The translations under genes were made by a program, and so were the position numbers. A model generated the notes under the pieces. That model had not been told where the DNA came from, ran no database searches, and was given only the letters and a program-made list of their open reading frames with translations. DNA of 64,000 bases from Ifrita kowaldi (taxonomy: Eukaryota; Chordata; Aves; Passeriformes; Cinclosomatidae), in assembly GCA_013398055.1 (NCBI GenBank), contig VZRS01001718.1, positions 353,232 to 417,231 on the forward strand, in the 5' to 3' direction. This document shows, piece by piece, positions 25,905-37,900 of the stretch (positions are counted from its first letter, which is position 1; each line of letters begins with the position of its first letter).

Positions 25905-28900
25905 CTAAAAGAATGGATACAGTGGGATTAGCAAATGTTTAAATTGCATTGTTTCCAAACACAAGGAATTCTGAAATATTAGCTAAAACCTACATTATCA
26001 TTTAAACATACCAACATGGAATCTGTTATGATGCTTGTACCATTTAGCTTCAGAGATGGCTCTGAACATGCCACTGAAGTTCCCACACTACTGACAATTT
26101 TTAGAGATGATCTTTCCTTCCTCAACAGCATAAAAGTATCCCAGATAATCAGGAACTTTAAAGAGCCCTAGGAAACTGCAAGTCATACTAGCTTCCTGAA
26201 ATTAATTTTCAAATAGAGTAGAAGGCAGCTATACTCTGAATAATGCAAATATAATTGCTTGTGAAAATTCTGATATAAAGTGCAAGACTGGTATAAAAAA
26301 GTGCATTTTTGGGATGTGAACTCTTTTTAGTCAGGAGGTAAAGCTCCCTGCAAGAACATACAAACCTTTTGGTAGTGGAAAATTAAACTGATTTTTCTAA
26401 AAATTGCCTCTTACAACCAATTTAGCCTATTTGAAAGATTATACAAAGTTTTTTTCTTAAACAAAACCAAATCCCAATAAAGACAATTATACCATCTTTA
26501 TCAGTATATATTTCACAAGTACACTAGAACAGTTATAATATTGAGCAAGCCTAGTATCTAAACCTGAGGAAGGAAACATGATCCATGACATCTCAATTCT
26601 CATTCTCTCTTTGGCTCATTTAATATTTCATTATTTCAGACAAACTGCAATAGCTTCAATAGAAGAGATTAAAGAGCATTATTCTAAGGATATCTTTGTT
26701 AAAGAGTGGAAATGCTTGGAAGGTAGGAACACTCAGATTCCTTTAGGCTGAAATTGAATCAAATCACTCACATTGCAAGAATGCTTTAAAAACTAGATAA
26801 TTGTAGAAAAGCATCAACAGATTTTTGAAGGCAACTAATCCTCTAAATTTTACTTAAAATGGATTTTCTTCATACTACTTAAAAAATGGGTTTTTTTCCC
26901 ATCCAGTTTTTGGTGAAAATATCCCCATTAACAAATAACAAGAAATTATGTTATGTACTTTGCAATTACCTTTTTCTGTATATTTGAAAACACATTTATT
27001 TTCTAGTACATCTTTTTATTTGGCTGGTTGGTTGTGTAACTCAAAAGGCAAGAATGATTTGTCTGTGGGAATGATTCCTGGAAGTCTAAAGAGACATCTC
27101 CCTGTACTATGACAAGCAAGTACTGAGAACAATTTCCATGCAAACTTTCTAGCCTTACCCAAAAGATTAAGGACTGATTCAGTCATGAATATATACAGGA
27201 AATTTCTACATGGTACAGCTGTTCTGGGTTTTGTTTATTTGTTTTTAAATAAGTCTGGAAAAAACAAAATCTACATCTATACGAAATGTTTATAAGTCAG
27301 AATAGAAACACAAAACATTTTTATAGTGGGGATAATCAGTAACTTACTACGGGACATGGTGGAATTTCTACTGCTTGAAGTCTTATACAGCAAAATGATG
27401 TCTTTCTAGAAATATGTTTGGTCTTAACCACAAGACAGGAGTATGGTGCAATATAAAACTCTGCTGAGGTTATGAAGGAGGCTAGTCTAGCGTACAATAG
27501 ATTCCTATGAACTTGAAATCACTAATACAGAAGTATTTTAAAAGCTTTAATTTTTATTTAATCAGAACTAAGCAACAGTAAGCTCATGTTATCAATGCAA
27601 AAATTTATTGTCAGAATTTACAACTTTACTTTTTTTATGTATCTTACGGCAGGTAGAGGAGATGCACACCAATTCCAACTTCAGTGCATACCTACTACCA
27701 TTTTTTTACATTGTTGTCTGGAGCCATTCTCAACAATGCAGACAGTGTGCAAGTATACTGCATTTGATGCAAAAAGGTACAAGACTGCTTCACAATGTAA
27801 TGATTTCCAACTATATTTTTAAAGGAATTCCTCCTGTATCTAAACTTATCCCCATAACCTGAGCTCCTTCCTCTAAAGCATTCAGTACTTAGACAACTTT
27901 ATTTAGCAGCTGCAAGGATACAAAACCAGCCATTAAACAGAAGACACAGTGGTGAAAAAAGGAGTATATCCAACTCAGGCCATTAGAAAAGGAAAGGGTG
28001 GAGGCTGTATCTCACAAAACCAAAGCAGGCAGTGTTTGAAGCTGTTAAAATAGGCTGCAGCAATTAAAGGTGAACTCTGGCAGTGACACAAACAGGGCTC
28101 CCAGTAACACAAAAATAAAGGTCTTGGCAAAAAGCCTGAAGACCTCTGGTTGGTTGCATAGAAAATGTATAAAATATTACCTAAAGTACAGAAAACATTC
28201 TCATGTGTTCTCAAGCTGCAGGCACATGATACATTACAATACAGCAAACTGAAGTCAACTTCAAATAGAAGAAAAAACCCACACAACATGACACAAACTC
28301 TTAAAACTTCTCAACTCCATTAATTCCAAATTGCGGAGTTATTATTATATGGAAACTAAACCTGTAAGTCTAGACACTACATTTGTAACAACCTCAAACC
28401 AAAGCTAAGCCTCTGAACTTTAAAAATTCTAACCAGAACTGGCATAAAAACACTGGCTTAAGTCTGCAGGGATGATGTAGCAGTAGCGTCAAGTGAAGAT
28501 GGAGGATGCAACCAGACTCTCCTGACCCTGTTACACAACCTGCCACTTGTGCTAATTTCCTGCAGTTTACTGAACTACCAGCTCTGCTAAGGCAACAGTC
28601 TGTACTATCACCTCATTACTTATTTCAGGTGTGTTATTAAAAAAATCTGTTTGTTAAAGCAGTTAAATACCATTGACTGGAATAATTTAGGGAGCAAATA
28701 CAACAGTAGTATAAACCAACAGGACTGAAGGGGCGGTAAACACCACCTAGAGAGGCAGGAAGATCTTCAGGAAGGGGAGAAATGGGGTCCAATTGCAACT
28801 CGAGGGCTACTGACACTTAAGGAGACAGTCAACATTGGTAATATGGAAAAGATGTCAGTAAGAAATGAAATAATGTAATTACAAAAATCTGTTTCTACTG

Positions 28901-31900
28901 AGCCAGCAACAGGAGTACACACACACAATTTCTTCATAGAGGTCAATAGTGACTCTAGTCTGTTGGGTTTTTAAATGCAAAAATAACAGCTACCCAGAAA
29001 ATTTCCTCCTACTGTTAAAGAGTGTTTTGAAATCAAGAATCAAATACATTGATCCTGGACGATGGCTCCAAAAGATTGAGCACAAATTACTGAACTCAGT
29101 TGTGTGCTAAAATGGACAGACCTATAAATCCTCTACCAAAAATGTTACAGATTTCCATGCATAAAATTCAGTGGTGAACCTACAGAACCTTTTTTTTTTC
29201 TTTCTTTTAATGTCTACTTACAGCCTATGCCAGGAACATACCACGTGTAGTTAAGGAAAGCAAGGCTAAATAGAAATTGCCTCAGGGCAGTATAATCATC
29301 CTTTTATCAACGGGGGTAGCAGGACTGATGCAAAAAGGCACAGAGCACTCCCTCTTCCTGCAGGGAGCCCACTTCTTCCTGGCACAGAGAGCAGGACTGA
29401 AACCCACGTTTCTCAAAACACAGAAACACACAATAAGTGAAGGGTGAGCCCAGGAGCTCACTTCTGAAGTGGTTAGTAGCATTCCTTGGAAGAAAATTCA
29501 CATACATGTGTCTATCCACATGGATCTCCTCCTGTTTAGGATGTGGAGATTCCAGTGTAATTATTGGCTTTGTGGTTTTTCAGCTAGCTGGGTAGGTGTT
29601 TAAAATTAGACAGGATTATGATCCCATAGGAGAAAGATCAGAATCTTTGTGTACCATTTGCCCCAGGGACAAGTACAAATGCTGTAGATGTTGTGAGAGA
29701 CAATAAAATATGAAAACACAGATCTGGTATCTTCGTTTTAAAATTAAAGGGATTTAGGTCCTGATAAGCTTTAAAGTAACACAAATTGCTGTCAGATAAT
29801 TATAACACCCTGTTCACTGAATTTTTTCCTTTGTAAGACTCATTGGTGCATTAACATTGAACTATGTTGTTGGGTAGAGTGTTTTTCTCTGATTTTGTTA
29901 TTAAACTTTTACAGTTTGAAAACCTGTAACTTGAGACTTTAACATGTCAACAGGCTTTCACAAGATCTTTCATATGGTCCCTCCTATGTTTCTGATTTTT
30001 TTTGCGTGAAGAGAGTGGGATGCCACAAACTTACAGTCTCTGTTTTTTTGCATGGCCAATCAACGTAAACCAGCTGGCTTATACAGGATTTTTACAAATT
30101 GACACTTGTTTGAAATTACCCCATTTGCACCCTGATTTATTCAAGTATCAAAGAGGGAAAAACTAAGTTCACAAATCACAGTAAAGGCTGAAGCCCATGG
30201 GTCCCGAGGACAGGCTGGTGCTCCAGCAGCTGACATGGACAAGCTCTGGGAAGAGGGAGACATCGACACAAGCACGTGAGCACTTAACGTGTCTCTCCCA
30301 GAACCCAAAGAAAGCTTACCAGTGAGGAAGAGAATGCACTCTCTTTGCCTAGCAGCTGAACTGCATCTCTGGCTAGCATTTTCTCTAAAGAGAAAACACT
30401 CAAAAAATGGAAAAGACCATAAAAACTGTTTCAAAATTATCCTGCTTTTCCTTATTTCTTTTTTTTTTAGTGTTACCCTGGAAACATCCAAGACACACCA
30501 TTTTTTAATTTAACGCTCTGTTTATGCATCTGTTGAACCACCAACAAAGTACATAGAAAAAGTTACCAAGCATAAATGAGTTCAAGTTTCCAGAATGCAG
30601 TGTCCTGTAATTAGTCTAAAGAAGCAGAATTTTCAAATTATAGATCTTTGAAAAAGATTATCAATTTGCTTTCTAAGAGAGTGCTCTTTTAAGGTCCATG
30701 AGACAAAAGAGTTTGAGGGTGAGAAGCAAAGGTCTAGTTAAAAGAAATAAAACCAGCCAAAAGTTTTCTGAAGATGTGCTAAGTAAATCAGTTAATTTGG
30801 CTCCAACATGAACATTTTAACTAGTTCCAATTTAGAGATTCATTTGACTTCAATTTTCTACTGGGATTTAAAAGCAGATAGACAATTCCATATACCTATA
30901 CCAAAGGTATAACTAAAGTATTGTATAGATAAGCTGGTGTTTTAACTAAAATATACCTTTAACTGGTAAAAAGTTTATTAATTTCCTCATTTGACTTTGA
31001 TTTAACAACTATATTGCCTTATACTTACATTAAAGTAATAGCTTGACTATGGTGTTATTTTTACTGCATTTATTTTAATATTCTAGAACATTCTAGTGAA
31101 ATTCCTATTTTTGAAAGAAAGAACATTTAAATCAGGAAGCCAATTCAGAATACTTTGTGCCTCTATCAGTTTCAGGTAGTTCACTTGAAAACTTGCTAGC
31201 CTTATTCATCCTCTATATTTGAGAGTGTTTAGTTGTTTTCTCAGAGACAATCACAGCTACCATATTACGTTGGTTTTAGTAAGTCATGGAGTTGACACAC
31301 TGCAGCCACACACTGATGCAATTCTCATTTCTGTTGTCACTATCCGCAGGGCCTGTGTTTCTATAAAATCTGCTTCCTTTACTTCAGGGTAAAGCACTGG
31401 AAAACACCATTCCTTGTGAAGTGTACAATTACTATTTCAGTGAGGCAAATTTATCTACAAACCTCAAAGCCTATGAGCTACCAGTTTGGGAACAGTTGTA
31501 TCTTGGGTAATAAAGTGTAACAGATACCACATTAATATTATATGTTATTAAAAGACATTCTAACAAAACAGTTGTAACAACTTTTACCTCCACAGAAAGT
31601 AAAGCAAAAAGCCATCACTGTCAGTGGTGTCCTCATATCCAAGAAGTGTTCATTTATATACTGATGATGTTTCCACAGCACTTTTTGGCAGAGAGCCACT
31701 AATGGCTGGACTTGGAGGTACCGGTGCATTTACAGCTAACTTGGGTAACTGCAGAGCTGCAGGACTGGGCTTCTCACGCAGTTTGGGCTGAATTCCTATT
31801 TATTCCTGCATCCTAACTCCAAGTGCAGTGATCTGCACCTCAAGCTGCTGCTGTAAATGTACTGTTTAAATACAGGAACTACAGTAGTTTGCCTCTACAG

Positions 31901-34900
31901 TTCACTGCAGCATGCACAGTATGTCTAAATTGTTCCAGAAAAAAGTCGATCCAGATAAACCATAATTTCCTGAAAGTGCAGTAACTGTGATAAACAAGAC
32001 CATAATCAACACTATGACTGTGGTCTAGACCTCCAAAGTTTCATGTACATCTACACAGTAAACAGAGCAACCTACAAATTCAGCAGAGGCAATTTCCAAT
32101 TTGATTATCCTGGAAAACTGCAAAAGGATTAACAGAATGGCCAAGAAATCGGTTTGATCTGAATCTGAATGCTCAAGATGTGTCCTCAAAGCCCACTGCC
32201 TCTGAATGTGATCAGAAAAAAGACTGCCGGTGCACAAAGTGAACATTACTGAACTTTTTTTATTTCCTTTGCAGAAATAAAGAGAAAATTGGATACTGCT
32301 TTTTATCAACTTTCAAACCATCAAAACTAGTTGGAAGAAGCTCAATTAAGTGTTTATCAGTGATGAGCCATAACAACATGTAACTTCACTGGCAGATCAT
32401 GCAGTCTACAGCCAGGCATTTTTTTTGAAAGCAGAAAAGACCAGGCCAATCAATAACTACTGACAGATACAGCAGAACCTTTTAAAGGTTACTTCTGACG
32501 TATTGTACTTTCAGATGAGTGAAATACTAAAGAAGTGTACCTTTAGCTGATTTCACTGAAGTCAACAAAGCAAGACAAGTCACCTTACAGCCTGAGAGTT
32601 CAAATGTGTTGCTTACACAAAATCTGATCTTGAAATTCTTTTATCTTAAGACTTAAGTGAAGGGAGCATTCCTAATATTCTTGATGATTAATAGCAAATA
32701 AAATCTGTTCTCGCATTAGAAATGTAGCCTTGCAGAGCCTTGGAGGTCCAAAGGAGGCTACCAAGTTTCTAGCCCTAAGGGCAGATGAGTAATCATCACA
32801 ACAGCATTCTTCAGACAGTTCACAACTGCTGTTTTGTTTGTTTTAATCATTTCTTGATAAAATGATTAGATTCCCTCACAACTACCAGAGTCCACAGTTC
32901 TACTATCATAGTCAGGATGCTTTAGTAGGATTTAAACCATTCATTTTCTGTATGAACTAGGACAGGTGCAGTGATTATAACACTGAAACTTGTAATCCAG
33001 CAAAAGCTGTATTAGACTACCTTTTTTATTGTCTCAGCCTTGAACTTTCACATCCATGGGCAGAACCATACAAAAACATCCCCCCAACTTTTAAAGGAAA
33101 ATAATATTTTCCTGGAGTTATGGGGGTTACATCAACTTGACCAAATCCAAATCATCATTTGCAGTGGTGTGGGAAATGTGAAAAAAAAAAAAAGAAACCA
33201 ACCCAACAATCCAGCAAAAAACCACAGATATGACAGGACCCAACATGAACTTCCTCCTGGCAGCTGCTTTTCGCATGCTGTGTTTGGCTGATGACCTAAC
33301 ACTTCATGTGACATGTGGGGACATAGCCCACAGCTGGGGGAGGAAAACTGCGGGTGGACTAAGAGCTCACTCCTTCCAAGTAGGAGTCAGAACTGAGGCA
33401 GATTTACTAGCAAGATACTGAGACCATTTCAGAACCTGCTGTCAATCTATTTCACAATAATCACTCCCTGAAATGCACCCATCCTCCATCACTGTTGTAA
33501 AAACTCACAGGCCCTGTGATTCCTTTGTAAAACAGAACACTCCTATGTGTGAACAATTTTATTTACGTATGCTTTTACTTCTCCCCATCTGTTTCTTCTC
33601 AGCAGTGTACCGTTTCCTAAAGACTGAACTATCTTTATTTACTCAGTCTGTAATTCATACATCTCTGCTTCTAAGAAAAATGCCATGAATAAGAAACAGG
33701 TGAAATTTTAGAAGCAAAGAATATGTGAAGTAGAACTGTTTCTAACTGCACAAACTAAAAAAAAAGAATAAAATAATCTGAAGTGTTTCAAAATAATGTT
33801 TTTCAAAGGCTTACTATTTAAAGTGAATTCTGGTGCAAAACCTGGCATTTGTCTCATTTATTACCTAGGAAAGAAAATGTATTACAGTGCGCTGAATGTC
33901 TAAATAACAGAGGTGAGAAAGTCATTCAGGACACAAGCAAGACTTGAAGTAGCTTGTGTCTGCTGTAGGTCTATAAAAGGACCAGTCAAGTGGCCATTGC
34001 TCCATTCTTGGTCAGACTTTACCCTTTCTGACCTCCAGCACAAACTTAATCCGCAATAATCCCTGACCACAGAGCTGGCGTACAGAGGGTCCCCTAGGTC
34101 CTATTTGTGAAGTATTTGGCAGAGTTTTGTTTATGACTTTATATTCCATAGAGTGTGTAAATCTAGTAAAAAAAGAGTTGCAAAATATCACGTAAGAATT
34201 ATAAGTACTAATCCTCAGCAGATCAGCTTTGCACTTGCATGCCCTGGATGCGTCACTCTTTGCCATAACAGAAAATGTGATGGCTGACCATAACATTGAG
34301 AACAAAATTCAAAGCAGCTCTGAGAAGTTTAAACTAAAGCTTTGCAGATACAGGCTCCTAGGTTCATGAGAGTAACCTATATGCAGCCTGCCCCTTTACC
34401 CTGCTGAAGTAAGTCAAAAAGTTGTCGGTTTTGCTACTCTAGATAACTAACAGCAAAGCTGTCCTGGTGGAGCTGGCTGTAGGCACATGTCGTTAACTGA
34501 AGGCCATCTGGAATCCAGAAACTAGACCTCCCTGTGTTTTAATGTCCCCACATGAACTTAATTTCTTAGCTGAGAAGTGACAGCAGCTACGTTTTATAAA
34601 AATAAGGTAATTAAAAGAAAGAAATAAACTTCCTTAGTGGCTACAGCATCTGCCAAAGGAAAAATGTTATGTCCAAGGCCCTAATGGAGTATGAGCATCC
34701 AGCTTCTGCACCACTGGCACCAAGGCACCAGCCTCTGCAGGATTCTCATGGCAGCAGCATTTACCAGCCTTTCTCTTAAAATGGGGCCACTAAATTGCCT
34801 GGTCACAGAGAAAGCAGATGAGGTCACCTGTCAGGACCTAGGGCAACTCAAGATGGAACCAACATTCCAGATCCTGCTGCTAAGGTCTACTTCTGTTTTA

Positions 34901-37900
34901 CATTAGGCAGTCACTGAATAAAAAGAGAAAAACAAGCAAGAGGGTAATTACTCTGAATTCTACTTCTAAAGCCAAAAACTTCACTTTCACACAATATAGT
35001 ACTGCAACCTTAAAATCTTGTTCTGGACTGTATGGAAGACCCCTCAAAATGTTCTGTACATTGTCACATGACCTCAGCTTAGCTCCACTGGCACATTCTG
35101 GAACTGAACTTCAGAACTGTTAAAATATTTTGAGAAAATAAGACTAACCAATGAATTTCTTTGCTAATGACAGAGAAGCAAAGAAGGTGGAAGTTCATCA
35201 GTGATGTTCAACCTGTCTTAAGGTTTCTAAGAAACACTATGCTTTGAGAATAATTTTGTCAAGTGTACGAAAAAAGATACTAAGAGAAGTAGTAAAAGAA
35301 AGGAAGTGCTTGAAATGAAACAATTTTAATCACAGATGGAATCTTTTCAGCTTTGGAAAGCCCTTCTAAATACCTTTGAGGCTTGTATGTTTTTTAACTG
35401 CTAATATTAAGTTATAAATCATTAATATTTGAGGGGTGTTTTTTACTTCAGAGTCTTGCTATTTTTTTAACCTTCAAAATTACTATTTTTTAAATGACAC
35501 CTATGGTGAAACAAGTTTTACCTAAATGCATATGGGGTTCTACTTCAACTTTGTGCTCTTTTATTCATTCCTTAGCTTTTCACTTTTATAAGCATGATTT
35601 ATACTTGTCTTACTTAGCTATGTGTGAAAATACATATGTATACACTTACCTATACATCTACTGAAACCTAAAGAAAAGTTCTTATGCACCCTTTATACAA
35701 TTCCTGGAATTCCAGTAACATTTACCACTTACCAACACTGTATGTATGGAAATAAGCAGTAGCAGAAAACACCTCACAACTAAAGTAGTTAAAAAAAATA
35801 CAACCATCTTGCCTATAAAGTTACTCATACCTGGTGTGGATGGTCTCTCCAGCATATTCAAATGATGGTAAATGAAGGCTTGGCTGTCATGAACTGTGTC
35901 CATATCAATTTCCTCTTCCTCTTGAGAGTTTGAGAACTAAGATATCAGGAAAAAAAATAAGCAGATGCTAATAGCTCATAAAAACATCACTAAATGGAAT
36001 TTAAAATATTTTATTTTTGAGGTAAACTGGGGGTGAGAGGGAAAGGAAGTGATATCTACCACTGCAAAGGAATAAAAATTCAGTAAAATTAAAAAGGGTC
36101 AGTGTGTTTCCTTCTTTCTAATCTACTGTGAAGCTGTGCGAACAAGAGCATTATCTGTTAACTTTAGTTCTTGCCAGCCAATGAAGAATCAGATAGGAAA
36201 TGATTTTGCCAAAGTAAGCATAACAACTGCTGTACACATATACACAGCATGCCTTTTGTTTGAACACAGCTTCAAGGGAAGCCAGCAGACGCCACTGCTG
36301 TTATTCTGAACACCCTACACATTGTGCAAGTTGAATTTCCATTTCTTACTCTGATTTTGAGTTTGACTTTACTGTCTTCATTCTTCTCTAGTATTTGCCC
36401 TGGCTCCAATGGAGACCCGAGTGGCATATCAGCCTTCCTCTTCACCCCCTGCTGATGACCAGAAATGCTGGATGCTGTTTCCTTAATAAGATGATCATCC
36501 TCCTGAAGCGGCATTAAAAGACCACAATTAGAAGATAGCAAGATCCATGTTTCAGAGAAAGAGACCTGATACCTGAAAAATCTTCTGAGTAAACTGGGTG
36601 ATTTGAACAAAGTTTTCTCTGTAGTTCTGGCAAGAAGTATTTTCTAAAACCCTGTATGGACTTGTGCCAACCACTCCTACAAACATAGTTTCTCTTTACT
36701 TTACTTCTATCCCTGCTCCCTCTGCATATCTAGCATTGGCATCTTTTCTGTCGCTTCTCACAATCATGGTACTGTTGGTGTGCAACAACATTTGCTGCCT
36801 CTGAATGGCCTTTCTATAAATCTCTGCCTTGCAGACTCTCCTCAGGCCAAATCTCAGTAGAAAAACTGCGATAGCCTCTGATCTACACATGGGATTTAGC
36901 TAAATCTTTTTTCAGTTTGTTTTAAAAGCTAAAGCTTACTTTACTTAGTTCAAATCATGATGAGTACATATAACTTCTTTTTCTTTATTTTACAACAATA
37001 TTTGTTTAAAAGAATAAAACTGTCTTGTAAATTACTGTTTAGATTATAAAAAGAACAAGGTCAAAGAAATATAAAAATAGGAGAGTCTCCTAAGTTATAC
37101 ATATAGTAATGAAAAGAGGAGACAGGTGTTTCAACAAGTCCAACAGACAAAATTTAGAAGGGAAAATAGAGTATCCACAGAAGCAAACACAATTAGAAGC
37201 TCACTAAAAACTAGATAAAAGGCATATATCTCATAGATTCCCAAGGGCATATACTGCTCCTCTGAACTGCTCTTCCTCTATCCTACAAAGAGCACTCTAG
37301 CCCCACAAACTCTTGCCCTGAACAATTCAAGTTCCATTTTATGAAGTGGCTAACTTTTACCATCCTCAGCAGCTTTAGTGGCACTGGTCTATCAGTACTG
37401 ATTTTAACATGTTTATGCTCTCAGAGTATGTCTACTTTAAAGAATCTAGTTAATCTGATAAATTCTATCACCTGTTTATTCTTTTTTTCCCTCAGACATG
37501 TATATCCCTCTTTTCATCCCTACCATTTTGTCCAAGGCACTGCTATTGTGAAACACTTCTGGATTGTCTGATATAAGAGGCAGTCTTTGTTTTATGCTAC
37601 TGGAAAATCAGTACCCTGAATTTTGGGGCAGCTACAGTGAAAATGGTTACCTTAAGGTAGAGGGTAGGAAAATGAAGATGGGGAATAGGAGAAGATACAA
37701 AGGATGAATTGAGGATTATACCAGTGCTGTATTTCCACACCAGTGCAAGCCAGTACGCTGCTAAATGCAGCAGCCTCATCCCCACACAGTTCTGTCCTGG
37801 GATTTCACAAGCATTTTTACAACTACGTGATGAACTGGCTCAGGAAACTGAAATATGTGTTCATAAAAAGGTACTGTTCAACCAGATCCTGCCTGATCCA

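Noticed and set aside
27345..27400. Minus-strand YKTSSSRNSTM, resembling human TAF2 YRPASSRSALI
   Set aside because: No acceptor gives the required phase without a stop codon in the intervening codons; a short chance match.
30316..30384. Candidate exon between TTCTCTTTAG and GTAAGC on the minus strand
   Set aside because: It is open but 65 nt long, so it would shift the TAF2 frame between two phase-1 boundaries.
30141..30491. 116-codon minus-strand frame containing SSQSLSMSAAG and DPWAS, considered as the missing human TAF2 segment
   Set aside because: The resemblance to human SSRSALIP and PQWS is slight. From the good TTCCCAG acceptor at this site, the phase needed to join TAF2 reaches a stop without a usable donor.
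33181..33193. Run of 13 A, considered as the tail of a processed retrocopy
   Set aside because: No coding or repeat body adjoins it and no target-site duplication was seen; a plain homopolymer.
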